Source: Branchiostoma floridae (taxonomy: Eukaryota > Chordata > Leptocardii > Amphioxiformes > Branchiostomatidae). Taken from it: a DNA stretch of 64,000 bases. The stretch is from positions 23,687,078-23,751,077 of the forward strand of contig NC_049981.1 in the NCBI RefSeq assembly GCF_000003815.2. Direction: 5' to 3'. Numbering within the stretch: the first letter of the stretch is position 1; every line of letters begins with the position of its first letter. Positions 1-14,300 of the stretch are shown here, in pieces. Position numbers and translations under genes: made by a program. The notes under the pieces were generated by a model, which was not told the origin of the DNA, did no database searches, and saw only the letters and a list, made by a program, of their open reading frames with translations.

Positions 1-2319
1 GTAGTGACCTGTACGTTGCCCAGTGGGGAGTGGGGCAATAAAGGTCTTCATTTATTTCGCTGGGGTGCGGTGCTACAAGGGAGTGTAAATAAGGGACAAA
101 TCAAGAGTGACTACAACTGGCGTGAAGAAGCATCTATAAAAACGGGGCTGAAATTTTGCTGAGAATAAAGTGATGAAGAAAGTTTTCATAAGCAGACATA
201 TTGATACAAAACTACTGAAGAAGGAACGGGCAGTAACATGGAAAATCTGTTAACAAGCAAAGACTCCCTTATGATATCTCCTGACCCGTCCCCAAGATTA
301 CGTTTATTAGAAGCAGAAGTAAACATCTGATAACAGAACAGATTTACAGCAAACAAAAAAAGATGCGACCTTTAAGGATACCTTGTCAGAACTATGTTAT
401 TAAAGATTCAGCTTTTGCGGATGATATTGTGATATGCAATAAGATGCCTGTTTCGTTTCGTTTGGAACATGCCCAAATATCCAAATAAAAGGTCGACCTC
501 GAGTACGTGTTGATACTCTTCTAGGGTCTTCTAGCTAGCTGCTTGCCCAGTTTAGCTGTGAGTCAATCTTGTTGCTAGGTGCTACAGTAAGAGCACGTAT
601 CTAGACCTTTCCAGACGTTATCTGTGAAAAGAACAAACAACCTAGAGTGACATAGGGCAGATAAATGGTTTCTTTGGAAGGTTGTGTGGGTGGAGCGGCC
701 GGGAGGCTGTCAAAGTTCTCTGTGATTTAGCTTCCGTACTTTGAACAAACGCTGCCAATGGTACCACGCGAATACTATATAGTTGCATTAAATACGCGAT
801 GGCTTTGAATAATAAATGTTGAAGCCATTACCAAGTTGTGTACAACTTAAAACGTCGAGAGGTATAGTCCAGCCTGTTGAAGTCGAAAACGAGTATAAGT
901 TGGATATAGGAGCTGCAGTTCTCGCGATTCCGCCAGGCGTCTAACTGATAAGAGATCTGTAGACATTCGTAACGTCATTGCCATATTTATGGGAAGTTGT
1001 GGTTTGAAGCAAGCAAACGTGAAACAGAACACAGAGTATGACACATTTGGGCGACTTAAGTTCCAGAACTGTCCTACTATAGTGCTCATGCACTCAGAGC
1101 ATTCCACAGTGAAGCCGGCGTCAGGCGTAAACGTGACACAGTTAAGAGTGCGTGCGAGCTTTTATTGGCATCTTTGCTCCTCTCTCGACCTCTCTATCTG
1201 GCCTCTATATGGCTCAACAAACTCCATTAACTGCTATACTCCGGCTCTGTGGTTTGTCTTACGGATCTTTTACTTTGTAATACACATTGTTATCTACGTA
1301 TCGTTTTTATCAGAAATATTGGTGCGTGATTATGATATTAAACATTCAACGGTTTGTACAGTTACAACATTGCCCAAATGTAAGGGTACCAGTATTTTAT
1401 ATCATTGCACCAAGTTGACACCAAAACCGCCATAAAACTCACAAAGCACCTTCAGATTCCGTTGCTAACACAGTAACGTTTTACTTTTACACAGTCACAT
1501 ACTTTTGCGTACCCAAATTCGCCGTAATACCCCCTTTCCACTAGGACGGCGCTCTCGCCGCGCTCTCTCTGCGACATAAAATTTGACATATCGCTCAACG
1601 AATTCTAGAGAAAAGAAACTAATCTTTTTACACTTTGTGTGTTTTGTTGTCTTCTCAGTCAAACTTTTACGTTTTGCATGATATTCCCAGTGTGAAAGCA
1701 AAGGTTACACACATCCTATTTAGGTCGCAGTGAGAGTGCAGCGTGATCGCCGTCTAAAGAAAGGAAAGGGGGCTTAAAAGAGAAACGGAATGGAAACTAG
1801 CTGACGTAACGTCTGCGGTCTAGAACGAGAACAGAAAACTTCAGGCACTAAATTTGGACAGGAAAGGCACCAACAGCTGCGGCCAAAGTTTTGAACAGCT
1901 GCCTAGAACAGTCTTAGCGTTAATGTGTTTTATCTTATCGTCCTTTAATATGTGTGTGCAAGTCCGTGTATTTGAACAATGGGTCACTGGACTGCCGTAG
2001 TGACAAGCCTACATTGCAGACAAGTTTCTATCAGTCGTACATATAAATAGAAAACACATTCGTTTCGTGTATATACGTTCAAAAGCGGCGTCATAATCAT
2101 TAATGTATTTCCGCGAGCATGACTCGATATATTACGTAAACTAGTGTGACACTGATACATCACGTGATCTACGGCAAGCTAATTTACCAACAACGCGATG
2201 TAAATTACATTCGAATTTGTACCAAAACCTCTCATCTTTGCAATGGACTGAGTTAATTTTTCCGTCTCCCATAGGCAGTAGTCCTTTTCCCCAGTGACAG
2301 CAAACGTTAGACTGCGAAG
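1..2319. other. gene-free sequence upstream of gelsolin
   Basis: No recognisable protein is encoded on either strand; the open frames of up to about 150 codons lack familiar motifs. It holds one miniature inverted-repeat element (1528-1774). Just before the gelsolin start there is a pyrimidine-rich acceptor ending in ccag at 2294, so a 5' untranslated exon may lie further upstream. I could not place that exon or a promoter. Confidence 0.5.
1528..1774. mobile_element. MITE, CCCCCTTTCC terminal repeats, TAA target site
   Basis: The segment starts TACCCCCTTTCC and ends GGAAAGGGGGCT, flanked on both sides by TAA (1525-1527 and 1775-1777). A three-base TAA duplication is typical of PIF/Harbinger-type elements. 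It shares its terminal 80 or so bases (CGCTCAACGAATT among them) with the element at 58978-59213 read in the opposite direction, so the two are members of one family. No transposase is encoded. Confidence 0.65.
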
Positions 2320-5300
2320 ATGGACCCAGCGTACGAGGGAGCCGGTCAGGCTGCCGGCATGGAGATCTGGCGTGTGGAGGCTTGTATATCTTCATTCTCC
2401 AAAATAGAATAAATATATTAAAGTGTTTTAGAATGTAACAAATCCTCAATCTTGCAAATATTTTCTTGAGGTAACAAAGTTTACACGTCCTCTTTAAGGG
2501 CATTGCGCCGGATACGTATTGGGCTAGTTTAAAGTTGAAACACGCTAAACATTGTAATGGACAAAATATTTTGAATCACAGTAAACAAAAATAGCCCATC
2601 TACAAACAACATGACAGCGATAAAGTCGATAGAAGTATAATTACCTTTGTTATGATCTTGAGTTATGTCTGAAAGACCAATGTATGGTTGTTTTATACAG
2701 AAATTTGAGGTTGTGAAACGTGATCCGGCTACACACGGGCAGTTCCACGAGGGAGACTCCTACATCGTTCTCAAGGTTTGTGTATTTATGTACAGGTTTG
2801 TGTATTTTTATGTTTTTTTGCGACGCCTCAGGGGCGAGTCTAATAGTATAGTTTGTGACCGTCTGACAAGAATTCCCAGAATCTCGCAGGCATGTCAGGA
2901 ATTTTTCTACATGCATGTGTAGTTGCATCATCCCTTTAGAGGGGAAAGGGTTGATGGATCTTCATGATATTTAGAATGTAGATGGCTTCAGAGATGCCTT
3001 ACAGAATTAATTGCTAATCATGCAAATCAGGGGCTAATTTGCATAATTATTGAGGACAGCTTATAAATACACTGCACTTCATGTTAGAATGCTCAAAAAT
3101 ATGCCATATGTAACTTAAAAAGAGAGAAATATTAGGCTTACTGTTAAGGATATATCCGATTGGCAAAAATTCCCGAAATTCCACAGCAATTCGTCCGCGC
3201 GTGCGCAATTTTGCACCACCCTTTTGAAAGGGAATGACTCGAGAAGGGTTTGATGGATCATCGTGATTTAGGATATGTAGATTTGGAGATGCATTCCATA
3301 AATAAGGGCTATTAATGCAAGCCAGGGGCTAATTTGCATGATTGATAAGCACAGTTTATTAAGCCACAGTATTTCATTGCTACCAGGGTACTTAAACATG
3401 ACATATGTAACTAGAAAAGAGAGAAATATCGATATCTATCTTCATACATAGAGCTAGGCGAAAGGATAGAACACAAATACAACACACCTACAACAACAAT
3501 CATTAATACTTATAAACAATAAACCGTTGCCATGGCAATGGTTTTATAGCCACATTTATTACGTTTGCTCCTTTTGTTTCAGCAAAAAAGGGACTCCTTT
3601 CTATAAGATTTTGTCAGTGCAGTGTTATGTGATTTATTAGGTGTGTTTTAAATCTGAGTGGACGGAGGTGATAATTTTTTTTAAATTTGATTTTAGGATG
3701 CATTTGTCCAGTTGCATCATCACCAGAAATCTTGCAAAGCTCACACTTCTTGATTCACCTCATAAGACCCCTGATAAGAGTCATCTTCTTATGTTTTAGA
3801 CCACAGAAGCACCGGGAGGAGGGGAGCTGTCGTGGGATATCCACTTTTGGCTTGGAACGGAGACCTCACAGGCGAGTGTATATATGTGTGTATGTGTGGG
3901 GGTATGACGTGGAGAATGTCACAGAGCAAAATATAGATGTACAGAAAGATACGGTAACACGATTTGATATGATATCTAAATGAGACAAATACAGTAAATT
4001 TCAGACTTTTTAAAAACGTGCTTACGGTATAATTCTCGTTTGCTTGTTTTGTTTATGATTTGACGAATAATCACATTCATATCTCACATTAGGATGAAGC
4101 TGGTGTGGCCGCCATCAAGACCGTGGAACTCGACGACGTGCTCGGAGGCGTCCCCGTGCAGTACAGAGAGGTACTGCAGCTAACGCCACAAATAAACAAA
4201 TCTAAAGTAGAAAGAAAGGCAAGGTGGCCTTCCTAAACCTCTTTAGAAGCAACAGTGTGTGAATGGACTGATTGTAGTTTAAGCTTTGCATGAATGTTCT
4301 CAATGTTCCTCAAGCTTTTTATGTAATGTTTACCAGGACGTTTCTAATTTCTTTCTTGTTACAGGTGCAAGACCACGAGTCCAAAAAGTTTCTGTCATAC
4401 TTCAAGAAAGGCATTAAGTAAGTTTAGATGTTGATACAGTTTGCAGACTGAATAGGCTCAGCAGACAATCCTAGACCTACAGACATCTGCAACTGAATCT
4501 GCTATTTTGATATATATTGCTGCCAGATTAGATCCTTGACTCTATTTTGAATTTATGACGCCTAGTTGAATATATTTGCATAAATTCAATACTTTTGCAT
4601 AAATAGATACCTCCCTGGTGGAGTGGCGACGGGCTTCCGCCATGTTGAGGAGGACGAGTACGAGACACGCCTCTTACAGGTTAAGGGTAAGAGGAACGTG
4701 AAGGTCAGGCAGGTAAGATAATTTCCATTCACTATTTTGTATAATATATTCACTATTTTGTATATTATATACCTACACACCTATATGCATTTTAAAGTGA
4801 AGTACAGTTATTCTTTGCACAACAGAAAATAATTTCTTAACGACGTTTCAAAAGTTCTTTTGCTTCTTTTTACCAAGCTTGTATCAGCAGCTCATTACGC
4901 TAGCGCTTATAACTGAAATAGTTGCGCAACAAAGTTAGTTCTGCATTATTCATTGGTGAAACTACCTGATGAGAATATTTACGAATGCCTGCTATTTGTT
5001 TAGTAGTGAATTTAATATTTCCACTGCCAGGTTGGTCTGGGGAAAGAATCCCTGAACCTTGGAGATGTCTTCATCCTGGATGCCGGTTTGGAACTGTACT
5101 GTTGGAACGGGTCACAGAGTAACATGTTCGAAAGGCTCAAGGTAAGAAATACCCACATTTTCCTGGCTGCTTAAACATTTGTAGCGGAAGTAGTTCTATC
5201 AATAAAAATCTAGATTACCACAAACACAAACAGAATTCTGTAAATATGAAGTTTACATGTAGTGCATCTATTAGAAACTATCAAGAAAAATTAGAGATAT

Positions 5301-8300
5301 AGGAAACGGGGCGACAGAGTGAAATTGTGTCGAATTTTCGTTTAGTGGAAACAGCCAAATATATTAGAGGAAGAAAAAGTTAAGATACCTAAAATCTCAG
5401 CTAGATGATCGAAAACACGTTGATTTAAAATTGAGTAAAACAGTATAGTTTATAGAGAATTGTAGGTTACAGAAAGTGGATCCAGACGATTGAGCAACAT
5501 TGCAAATTAGCTTTGATGCTTTTTATTAAATACAACATATTCTTATTTTAGGGCATGCAGGTGGCCAAGAAGATCAGGGATGAAGAGAGAAGCGGAAAAG
5601 CCAAGGTCATCATTGTCGGTAAGATCAGACAATCATTAGAGCGCCTTCTTTACGTGGCACAAGTTTGCTTGCTTACTGAGCCAAATATAATCATAAACAA
5701 CATGTATCTTTCTCTCTCTTTGTAAAAGATGGAGACCACTGCCAGAGTGACAGACACTTCTTCGAGAAGCTTGGTGCGGAGCCAGGAGACGTCCCGGAGG
5801 AAGGTGCGGTGCCGTCAGAAGTCGACGCGGCGCACGAGAGGAAGGCCGACCATGAGGTCAAACTGTACAAGTACGTACGAAATACGTAAAATCATCCATT
5901 GCTTGTAAACTACAAAAATTTGGTGTGGTGTGAAATAAACAAGGAGAATGTACGTATCATATAGACTATGAGTACGTGACAACTAATCATCGGTAGATTT
6001 TTTTTCAATTCCTGTCTGATTTTGAACAAACTTTAAATAAACAAACAAAAACAGTGTAAACTCTGAATGTACGTAATGTTTCCTCTCACAGAGTGTCCGA
6101 TGCCAGTGGAGACTTAGAGGTCACGGAAGTAGCTGGCAAACCTCTGAAGAAGGATCACTTGGATACAAACGTACGTAGTTATCTAAAAGAACATTTTTGT
6201 TCCATTATGCTTTTCTGTATCACAACTTTCAAGATAACTTCGGAGGTTGGCATTAGTATCAAAATTACCATGACATTTGGCTGTTCTATGAATCGATAAA
6301 TTGCGTACGTCAAACTTACAGAGATTTTAAATGCTTGCATTTCTAATACAATTGTTAATTAAGGACTTGCAGATTTGTGACGACTTTTTTTTCTAACAGG
6401 ATTGCTTTATTCTGGACGGCGGACCAAGTGGCATCTTCGTATGGACTGGCATCCACTGCAGTTCGGATGAGAAGAAAACTGCCATGAAGAAGGCTGTGGT
6501 AAGCAAGTTTTATTTATTGTATGATTTTGTGTTAGTTTGTACTTTGTTTGTGTCTTAAACACCTCATAAGTATAGTCACGTTTTCTTCGTCGACGGCTTC
6601 TCAATGTTTTTATTCTCTTGTATTCTCTGATATGAAGGTGTTGAATACATTCTATAGGGCTTCCTAAGCCAGAAGGGCTATCCGAACTGGACCCAAGTGA
6701 CCCGGGTTGTCGAGAACGGAGAAACTCCTCTATTCAAGCAGTATTTCTCCGAGTGGCCGGAGAGGTATGCTCAGGTCGGGCTGGGGAACGTCTATACAGT
6801 CGGTACCATTGCAAGTGAGTTACCTTGGTGTTATCAATTTTTTTTAACGGACAAAAATTAATGCACGCACAGATGTTATTCATTTAGATCCTGTCAGTGT
6901 TACCAAATGTAGAATTGAAAACAGATATTTTAATCTTTGTATATTTTTGTTGAGGCGTGTCACGAACCTTTTCACCGATGCTTAACAAAAAGCAATCGAT
7001 GTTACACTTTAGCTTTGATAAGTTTGTTTATTTTCATTAGATGAGGGACGCGATATTGGTGAGTGACGATAGCTTTGCAAGTATTTATGATCTCATTTAC
7101 TCTGCAGAGATCGATCCTAACGAACCCTTCGACGCCAGTACCCTTCATGCCATTGCCGAGAAGGAAGCCGCCAGAATGCCTGATGACGCTTCCGGTGACG
7201 TTAAGGTAGTCACGTCATTTACATCTAGTAAACATAAGTTACGAATATTTAACCTTAAAGAAATCAAATTCGTCTTGTTTATTCTCAACTTTTTATTGCC
7301 GACTTCGCCCGTGCGCGAAATATATACAGCATGCAACATTGTGTTATCGAAAAAAAAAGAGTAAAATTCCATTTTCACCTCGGAATTGAACAAAACTGAT
7401 TGAATTTGAAATTTACTCAAATTTGCCTCCGTTTTCTGCAAGTGATATCTTAAATAAAGTTATCAAGTGCTGTAGATTTCTTCAGAATTCAAGGATGTAA
7501 TCTGTTTTGTCATGGATAGATCTATCGGGTGGAGGACATGGACAAAGTGGAGATTGACGAAGCCCAACATGGCATCTTCTTTGGAGGGGACAGCTACGTC
7601 ATTCAGTACGACAACCCTGGAGCAAACGTCAAGATAGTGTACTTTTGGCAGGTATTGTGACTGTCAATTGTTTTTATTATAAAAGTATATTGTTACGGCC
7701 TCTGGCATTCCATTAAAATGATTTTTATACTTACTAAAATGGTATGTATTCCCCCTCAGTCATGGCTCATGACTGGGGTAGATTTTATTACAATAGTGTT
7801 AACATGAGCATTTGACTAAACTCTGAAGTCAATCTTAAAAAAATGTGTCATCAAGGTTGAAAACATACCGAAACACGGTATAAAGTTGAAATCTTATAAT
7901 TTTGTTTTGCAAATGTATGCACATTGTTTGCTAGAATAAAGCCAGAGCTAAATTTTTTTTTTCAACTAGGGCTTGCGCAGCAGCACAGATGAGAAGGGAG
8001 CCTCGGCCCTGCTCGCCAAACAAATTGATGAGGAAGAATTTGGCGGCAGCGCGACGCAGGTATTTTATTCCCACTATTATGTATTACCGTCATATGGCCT
8101 ACTCGATTTCAGGTAGCGTTTCTCAGTTCAAAATGTCACGCTTACTGAAGCTGAGTAATTCACAATTCAGCATTACATGTGAGAATATTCATTAGTCAAG
8201 TGACATTGGATTATTTGTGCATAACTTTTAAAATTTGTTTACAGATCCGTGTTGTGCAAGGCAAAGAACCGGAACATTTCCTCCGTATCTTTAAGGGAAA

Positions 8301-11300
8301 GATGATCACATTCTCGGTATGTATATTTAGGTGACAAAGTGATAACATGCGCCTCACTCACTCACCTCTTGCTTTTTAGTAGGTAGGCCCGTACGTATAT
8401 GGTCTCTCGTAGCGGTAGTGTAAAAGAACCAGGAAGTTAACATCATACCCCTACTACATATACCCTTGTAGATACAGTTTTAAGGAATACAGTGTCTTGT
8501 CGCTCCGGTGGAATCAACAATACAAGGAAGACTGATTGCTATTGCACATGGCTAGTTTTGAATGTGAATAAGATCTGCCGACATGTTACGAGAGTCCTTC
8601 TTTATTGATATTTAGGGCGGAAAAGGCAGCGGCTTCAAGAACCTCCGTGAGCACGACTCGTACGACGCTGACGGCACCCGCCTGTTCCAGGTCAAGGGAA
8701 CATCCGAGGTCAACACTCGGGCAGTGCAGGTGCGTAGTCTTGATCATAACATACTCAACAGGATTTCAAGACAAACAATAGAAGCCGTTTGATTGCACAA
8801 CCGATTAGCCAGCGTATTTTGTTATCCAGTAGTGTTCACCACTACGGGTTATCCAGTAGGTGTTCACCACTACGGGCGTGTATCAATTTTCTAGGATATC
8901 GCAGTTTGTATTGTAGCTAGTGTGTAATCAATCTTGGAATGACCAGGAGATGTATCAAATATTCATCTTATCACATCTATGCACAGGCCAACATTTGTTG
9001 TGGGCACCGTGGTCATCTGCGCATCGTTGTGTACAGACATATGTGTATCTATAGGTCACAGAGGAAGCAGCTTCGCTGAACTCAAGCGATGTCTTCGTTC
9101 TGGAGACGCGTGGGCACACCTACCTGTGGTTTGGAAAGGTAAATACAGACACACACACATAAGGGTTGCTGTAAAAGAAAGTAAAAAGTATTTGTTGCAA
9201 CTACATCTTGAACTGCGCTTTGCTGAATTTTGCCTTGCTGAATTTCTACATGAAACAGTAGGATATTTAGTGACTCAGAGTTTGAGAGGAAAGTGTTGAA
9301 TTAATTGATGATTTCTTGTTTCACGACGATACCTCACAATGATTTCCCCTTGAGTGATATGAAACACAATCGTTACCTCTGCTCTGATGATGTTTTCCGA
9401 TCTATTTTCACACACCTACTGTCTTTATTGCCTTTGATGCATTCTTCAAAATGTTGGATGTTTGCTTTTCCCTGTGTTGCTGTCTTCTGCTATGTGCTGT
9501 GCCCTGCCCTGTGTTGTGTGCCGGCGTCTTCTTCCTGTCTGCTGCTTATAGGGTAGTCTCCCGATTGAGCAACAGTTCGCAAAGAACATCGCTACCACTG
9601 TATCACCGGGAAGGTATCTGTCCCAGCTTTCTTTCTTGTCTCTTAAAATTTTCTTTACTGAGTTGGAGTTGGATTTTTCTACAGTATTCGATCGACTTGG
9701 AACAAGATTTCTGCAGAGCTGTTGCAGGGTTTGTTTCGCCGGACAGGTAAATATGACGTTAGGGGTGTATACGTGGAAAGTTGTTTTAGGAACGTAGGGG
9801 TGAAGTGTGCGGTTTTGAAAAACGTAAAGCGTCGATAGCCGGCGTATTACCACATGGCAAGCCCGAAGGAGCGTATTATTTTCTCATTAGCTCTGGTCAG
9901 CCATAACCAACCAATCACGTCATTCTCTACGGTTAAGAGGCTTGTAGTTGGCTGATACCTTTCCTTCTAGAGCCAAGGGGCAGTAAGGAAAGTACCTGAT
10001 TTGCTGACGGCTGACCAGCGCTAAATCAGCGGATCTGGAAGAACCGATCGCATGCCGATACGCCAGGGTACTACTGTTGTGGACATGTAATTCCTGGCAT
10101 GGGAGAATGATAACCGACAGAAACTGTCTTATTTTTTGTTGCAACCGAGTCACCCAATGTTTAAATTTGACAGTGTCTTCAAGTTTGGTGTATTCCTTAG
10201 AAGTCATGTTTCTACAGTCCATTCTGTATTACCATTACGAAACGGATTGTAGAAAGAAATGATTCGGGTTTCCGCAGCTACAAGTAGAGCTTCTTTAGGA
10301 ACCTGATTGCAAAGTAAAACATGTACGATTCAGACTTCAGAAGCAGGTGCCAAAACGGAGCTATGGAAGATGGGCAAAGGAGAAGCAAAGACCAAGGCTG
10401 CGGTGAATAGATCTGTCAGGACGTAGTGAATGAAGAAGAAATGTTTGCAAAAGTAGAAAATAATCAGTCTGAGAAAACTTATCATTTATCTGCACGAGAT
10501 GAAGACGTAGAAAGAACGATGTACAAAGAAACGTAGCACATTTCTTAAGTACTAATCAACATTTATTGCTCAAAATGTCAACGACTCAAATCGTAAATGA
10601 ATTGAACACTCCTTTGACTTTCCGGGTTGAATCCTTCTACTACCATGTAGTATAATAATGTTACCAATAATCAACGACCTAGTATTCCCAGAATTTAAAA
10701 ATATCGTATTGTAAAGTTATATTCCTAAATACTTTGTGTGATCACTGACCTTTGTTCACTCGAACATCTTTTTAAAAAACTTTTTCTCTCATTTGTTTCA
10801 AATTTTGATTTATCAGATTGTTGTGCTTTATATACTCTAAATATCGCGGAGTTACGAGTTTTGAATGATTGTTGTTTCCTAGTGAGCCCGTAGAGGTGGC
10901 AGAAGGCAGCGAGCCTGATGAATTCTGGGAAGCCCTCGGTGGGAAGGGAGAGTACGGGTCGGACCGTATGCTGGCAGTACGTTTTGGAAACGCACCGTAT
11001 GGTACTCTCCAAGCAGATGCTAGAGAAGGAATCTCTAGACCGTATTAGTTGTCACATTTATTTAGCTCTGAAAAGTATGAATCTTTAGAATTATCTTCTT
11101 TCTGCTGCCCAACGTAAAATCTGACCGATTTGAGAATTACATGCGAGGACGCAATCCTCCTCCAACCTCTGCTTGGAAAGTACCATATCAGACCATTTAT
11201 GGTTAAATACGTAGTACCTGTTGAACTGAAGATTCTGGTTCAGTCACTTACTATAGACACCGGATGCTGTCTGAAACGTCTACCCGTCTACAAATTTATT

Positions 11301-14300
11301 GCTTAAGTAACTATTATCTTGCTCGGTAATCATTTAGATATTAGAGTTTTTCTGGTCTTTTTCACGTTTTTTACTCCTTATTTCTGTGGCTTTTATGAGA
11401 AATTGATATGACAGGATCTGACCATTTATTCATTTTACCTCTTCAACAGGGTGTTATTTCCAAACCAGCAAGACTCTTCCAGTGTTCCAATGCTACCGGA
11501 CGCTTCCTGGTGGAAGAGATTGTCGACTTTGCTCAAGATGTAAGTACCAAATCTTACCATTTAACGAAAGACACCTTACCATTAAACATGTACTTGACCT
11601 TATTGTATATAGAGTTAAAGTTATCAAAATGTTAAGTATTTTCTTTAATTTGTATTCCTTTGTAGGACCTTGCCCCAGATGACGTCATGCTGCTGGATGC
11701 TTTTGACACGGTAAGATGAGCGCAGGGCGCGAGAGAAAACACACAATCCTTTAACGGTTTGAAGTAGTTTTAATAAGTGTAGAGGGCTTACCTTGAAGGA
11801 ACAATAAAAAAAAAAACTCGTATCTTTTCATGAATTGCTGAAGTTGTCATAATTATACAAACATGATAAAACATGTCATCCCATATTTCGATATATATGA
11901 ACTAACGTAACTTATACTTGTGTCGTAATGCTTTACTAACGCCCGCTGGGTGTCGTTATGGTTAACATATTATACGATGATAAGTTGTTGTTTTGATGCT
12001 AACCAATATGGTACGCGGATTCACTAATAGCTTTCTTTTACAATATACCAGATCTTTCTTTGGATCGGTAGCGGAGCTAACGACACCGAAAAGGAAAGGA
12101 CACTGCAGACGGCAGGGGTAAGAAATTTACATGTGTATATTTTCTCCAATCTCTTAAGTCAACAATTGTCCAAACCATTTCCCAATGCTCTCTTCAAAAT
12201 GGGCCAATGAGATATACACACCACTAATATATAATTACAGTTTATAGTTTAATATCTTCATGTATCATTTGCGCATATTATGTAATATCACAACTTATGA
12301 ACAGTAGCGCGCATCATTGCTGTATGACGAGTCTGCATTTCTGTTAATCCAAACAACTTACCGACAGTATTAGAACATATGCACAGCTTGTGAATAGTAC
12401 GTCATATATATATGAACTGATTTAAAGTCAACCACTATAAATGCCTGTATTTATGTTAATCCACTGTTGTCGGTGTTGAGCAGGAGTACGTGGAGACTGA
12501 CCCCACCGGCCGCACCCCTGATGACGTAGTCGTCATCCAGGTCAAGCAGGGATCCGAGCCGCCCAACTTCACTGCGCACTTCCTCGGCTTCGACCCGGGC
12601 ATGTGGGAGGTAAGACTAGCATCATAAACTGCCAAACTCTGATGTATCCGGCATACAGATATATACCCTGTGTGCCGCGCCCGGATATAACAGGGATAGG
12701 GTAACAGCTTTGGCCGCCTGAAGCACGCGAATGCTGAAAGTTTAATAGGGGCGTCGGCCTTGTTGGGTGGTTTCTCTTCGGAGGTCAGCGGTCATATTTT
12801 TGTACTGAGAGCATTTTATCGGGCTGAAACTCTGGCGGTTTGATAATTATTAATTACATGCGAGGGGGGGGGGGGTATACTCAATTTCCCAACACCTTGC
12901 AACGTACAAAACATCATGTATATCCATCCTTAACGCTACAAACAACATTTTCATGGGAGTTGAAAGATGTTTCACAACTAGAAGCAAAGAAGCATTCTAT
13001 ATGAAAATTTAGATACATTATATCAAAGTAAACTGTGTGCCAGTGTGTTCAGCAGACTTCTGCAATGTTTTGGCAAAACGTTGAGGATAATACAATTGCT
13101 TCGCTTCGTCTATTCTAAAGCACAGTTTTATGTCCCTCTATCATAGGCTACAAACTTCGACTCTATGAGAGCTGAGATTGAGGTACGTTGAACTAACGTA
13201 TCGTTGATTTTCCATGTCTCAATTGTATTTCTACGCTATTTTTTGTACATTGGTAACTTTGCAACCCTTTGCTGTCAATTTTGCCTTTCCTATCTAATTG
13301 CTGTTTTGAAGTAAGCTAAATAGTCTTTGCAAAGAAGCTAGCATAGCAACATTTTAACTTGCATTTATAGTAGAAGTATGTCTAACAGTTTATAAACACT
13401 TCAAATGTAATATTGCTATAGTAGTAATCATTTTCGTCGCATGATTTCGTCAGTTCATTTTAGAATAGTAGCAATTTACATTCACCATGCTAGACATCTT
13501 ACTTAGTAACAACCTTAGTCTTTGCAGTGCGTACTATTCACTAATTGAACACTTTATCCATAAGCTTGCTAAACTAGAACCTCCACAGACTGCATTGATG
13601 CCTGTGTAATTGCATTAAAGTGGTGCTGCCATGTTTCTGTTCTTTGTCACTGCTTCCATTGCAGTAAGCCCCACCCTCACCGCCTTCTGTGCTGCCTCCG
13701 TTGCATTGTCTCGGTGGGTGTTTCTTGCTGCATGACAAATCCTTGATCGTCCCGTATGTACCCTTTGGTATGAGAATATCGGCATCCTTTCAACTGCATA
13801 ACAACCACTGGTTGACCATTGAGCGACCATTTGATCTTAACGACCCATGGCGTTATAATTTTGATCCATGGTGTACAAGTGTGATTTGAGAGACAACAAA
13901 ACATGCAAAACTAAAACAAATTCACACTTTTATCAATAGAATTTGAACTACTAAATTTTTGCTCGCTCAACGGTTGTCACCTCAGTGAAAATGCATGAGG
14001 GTGTAAGAACCAGCCTACACCCACAATCCAAACGTTGTTTGTGATGTAATTAATATTTGTTCAGTAGGAGAGCTAGACCACGACAAGTGCCGCGACTTGT
14101 ATTACCTCAGGTACAATACCTCTCATGTGTATAGTAACCTCAACAATGTGGTCATACGAGGGCTGTGCAATAAAGTTAAACGTTCGGAACATATTCTACC
14201 ATTCAAACATCAAAAACATTATGAAATAGCACTAACGGTCTCAACACACAAATTAAGTGATGTTAGCTGTTCAGACCTGTATATTTCCGTATATACAGGT

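Noticed and set aside
9446-9853. 135-codon minus-strand frame
   Set aside because: Overlaps a gelsolin exon and intron on the opposite strand; composition reflects the pyrimidine-rich intron.
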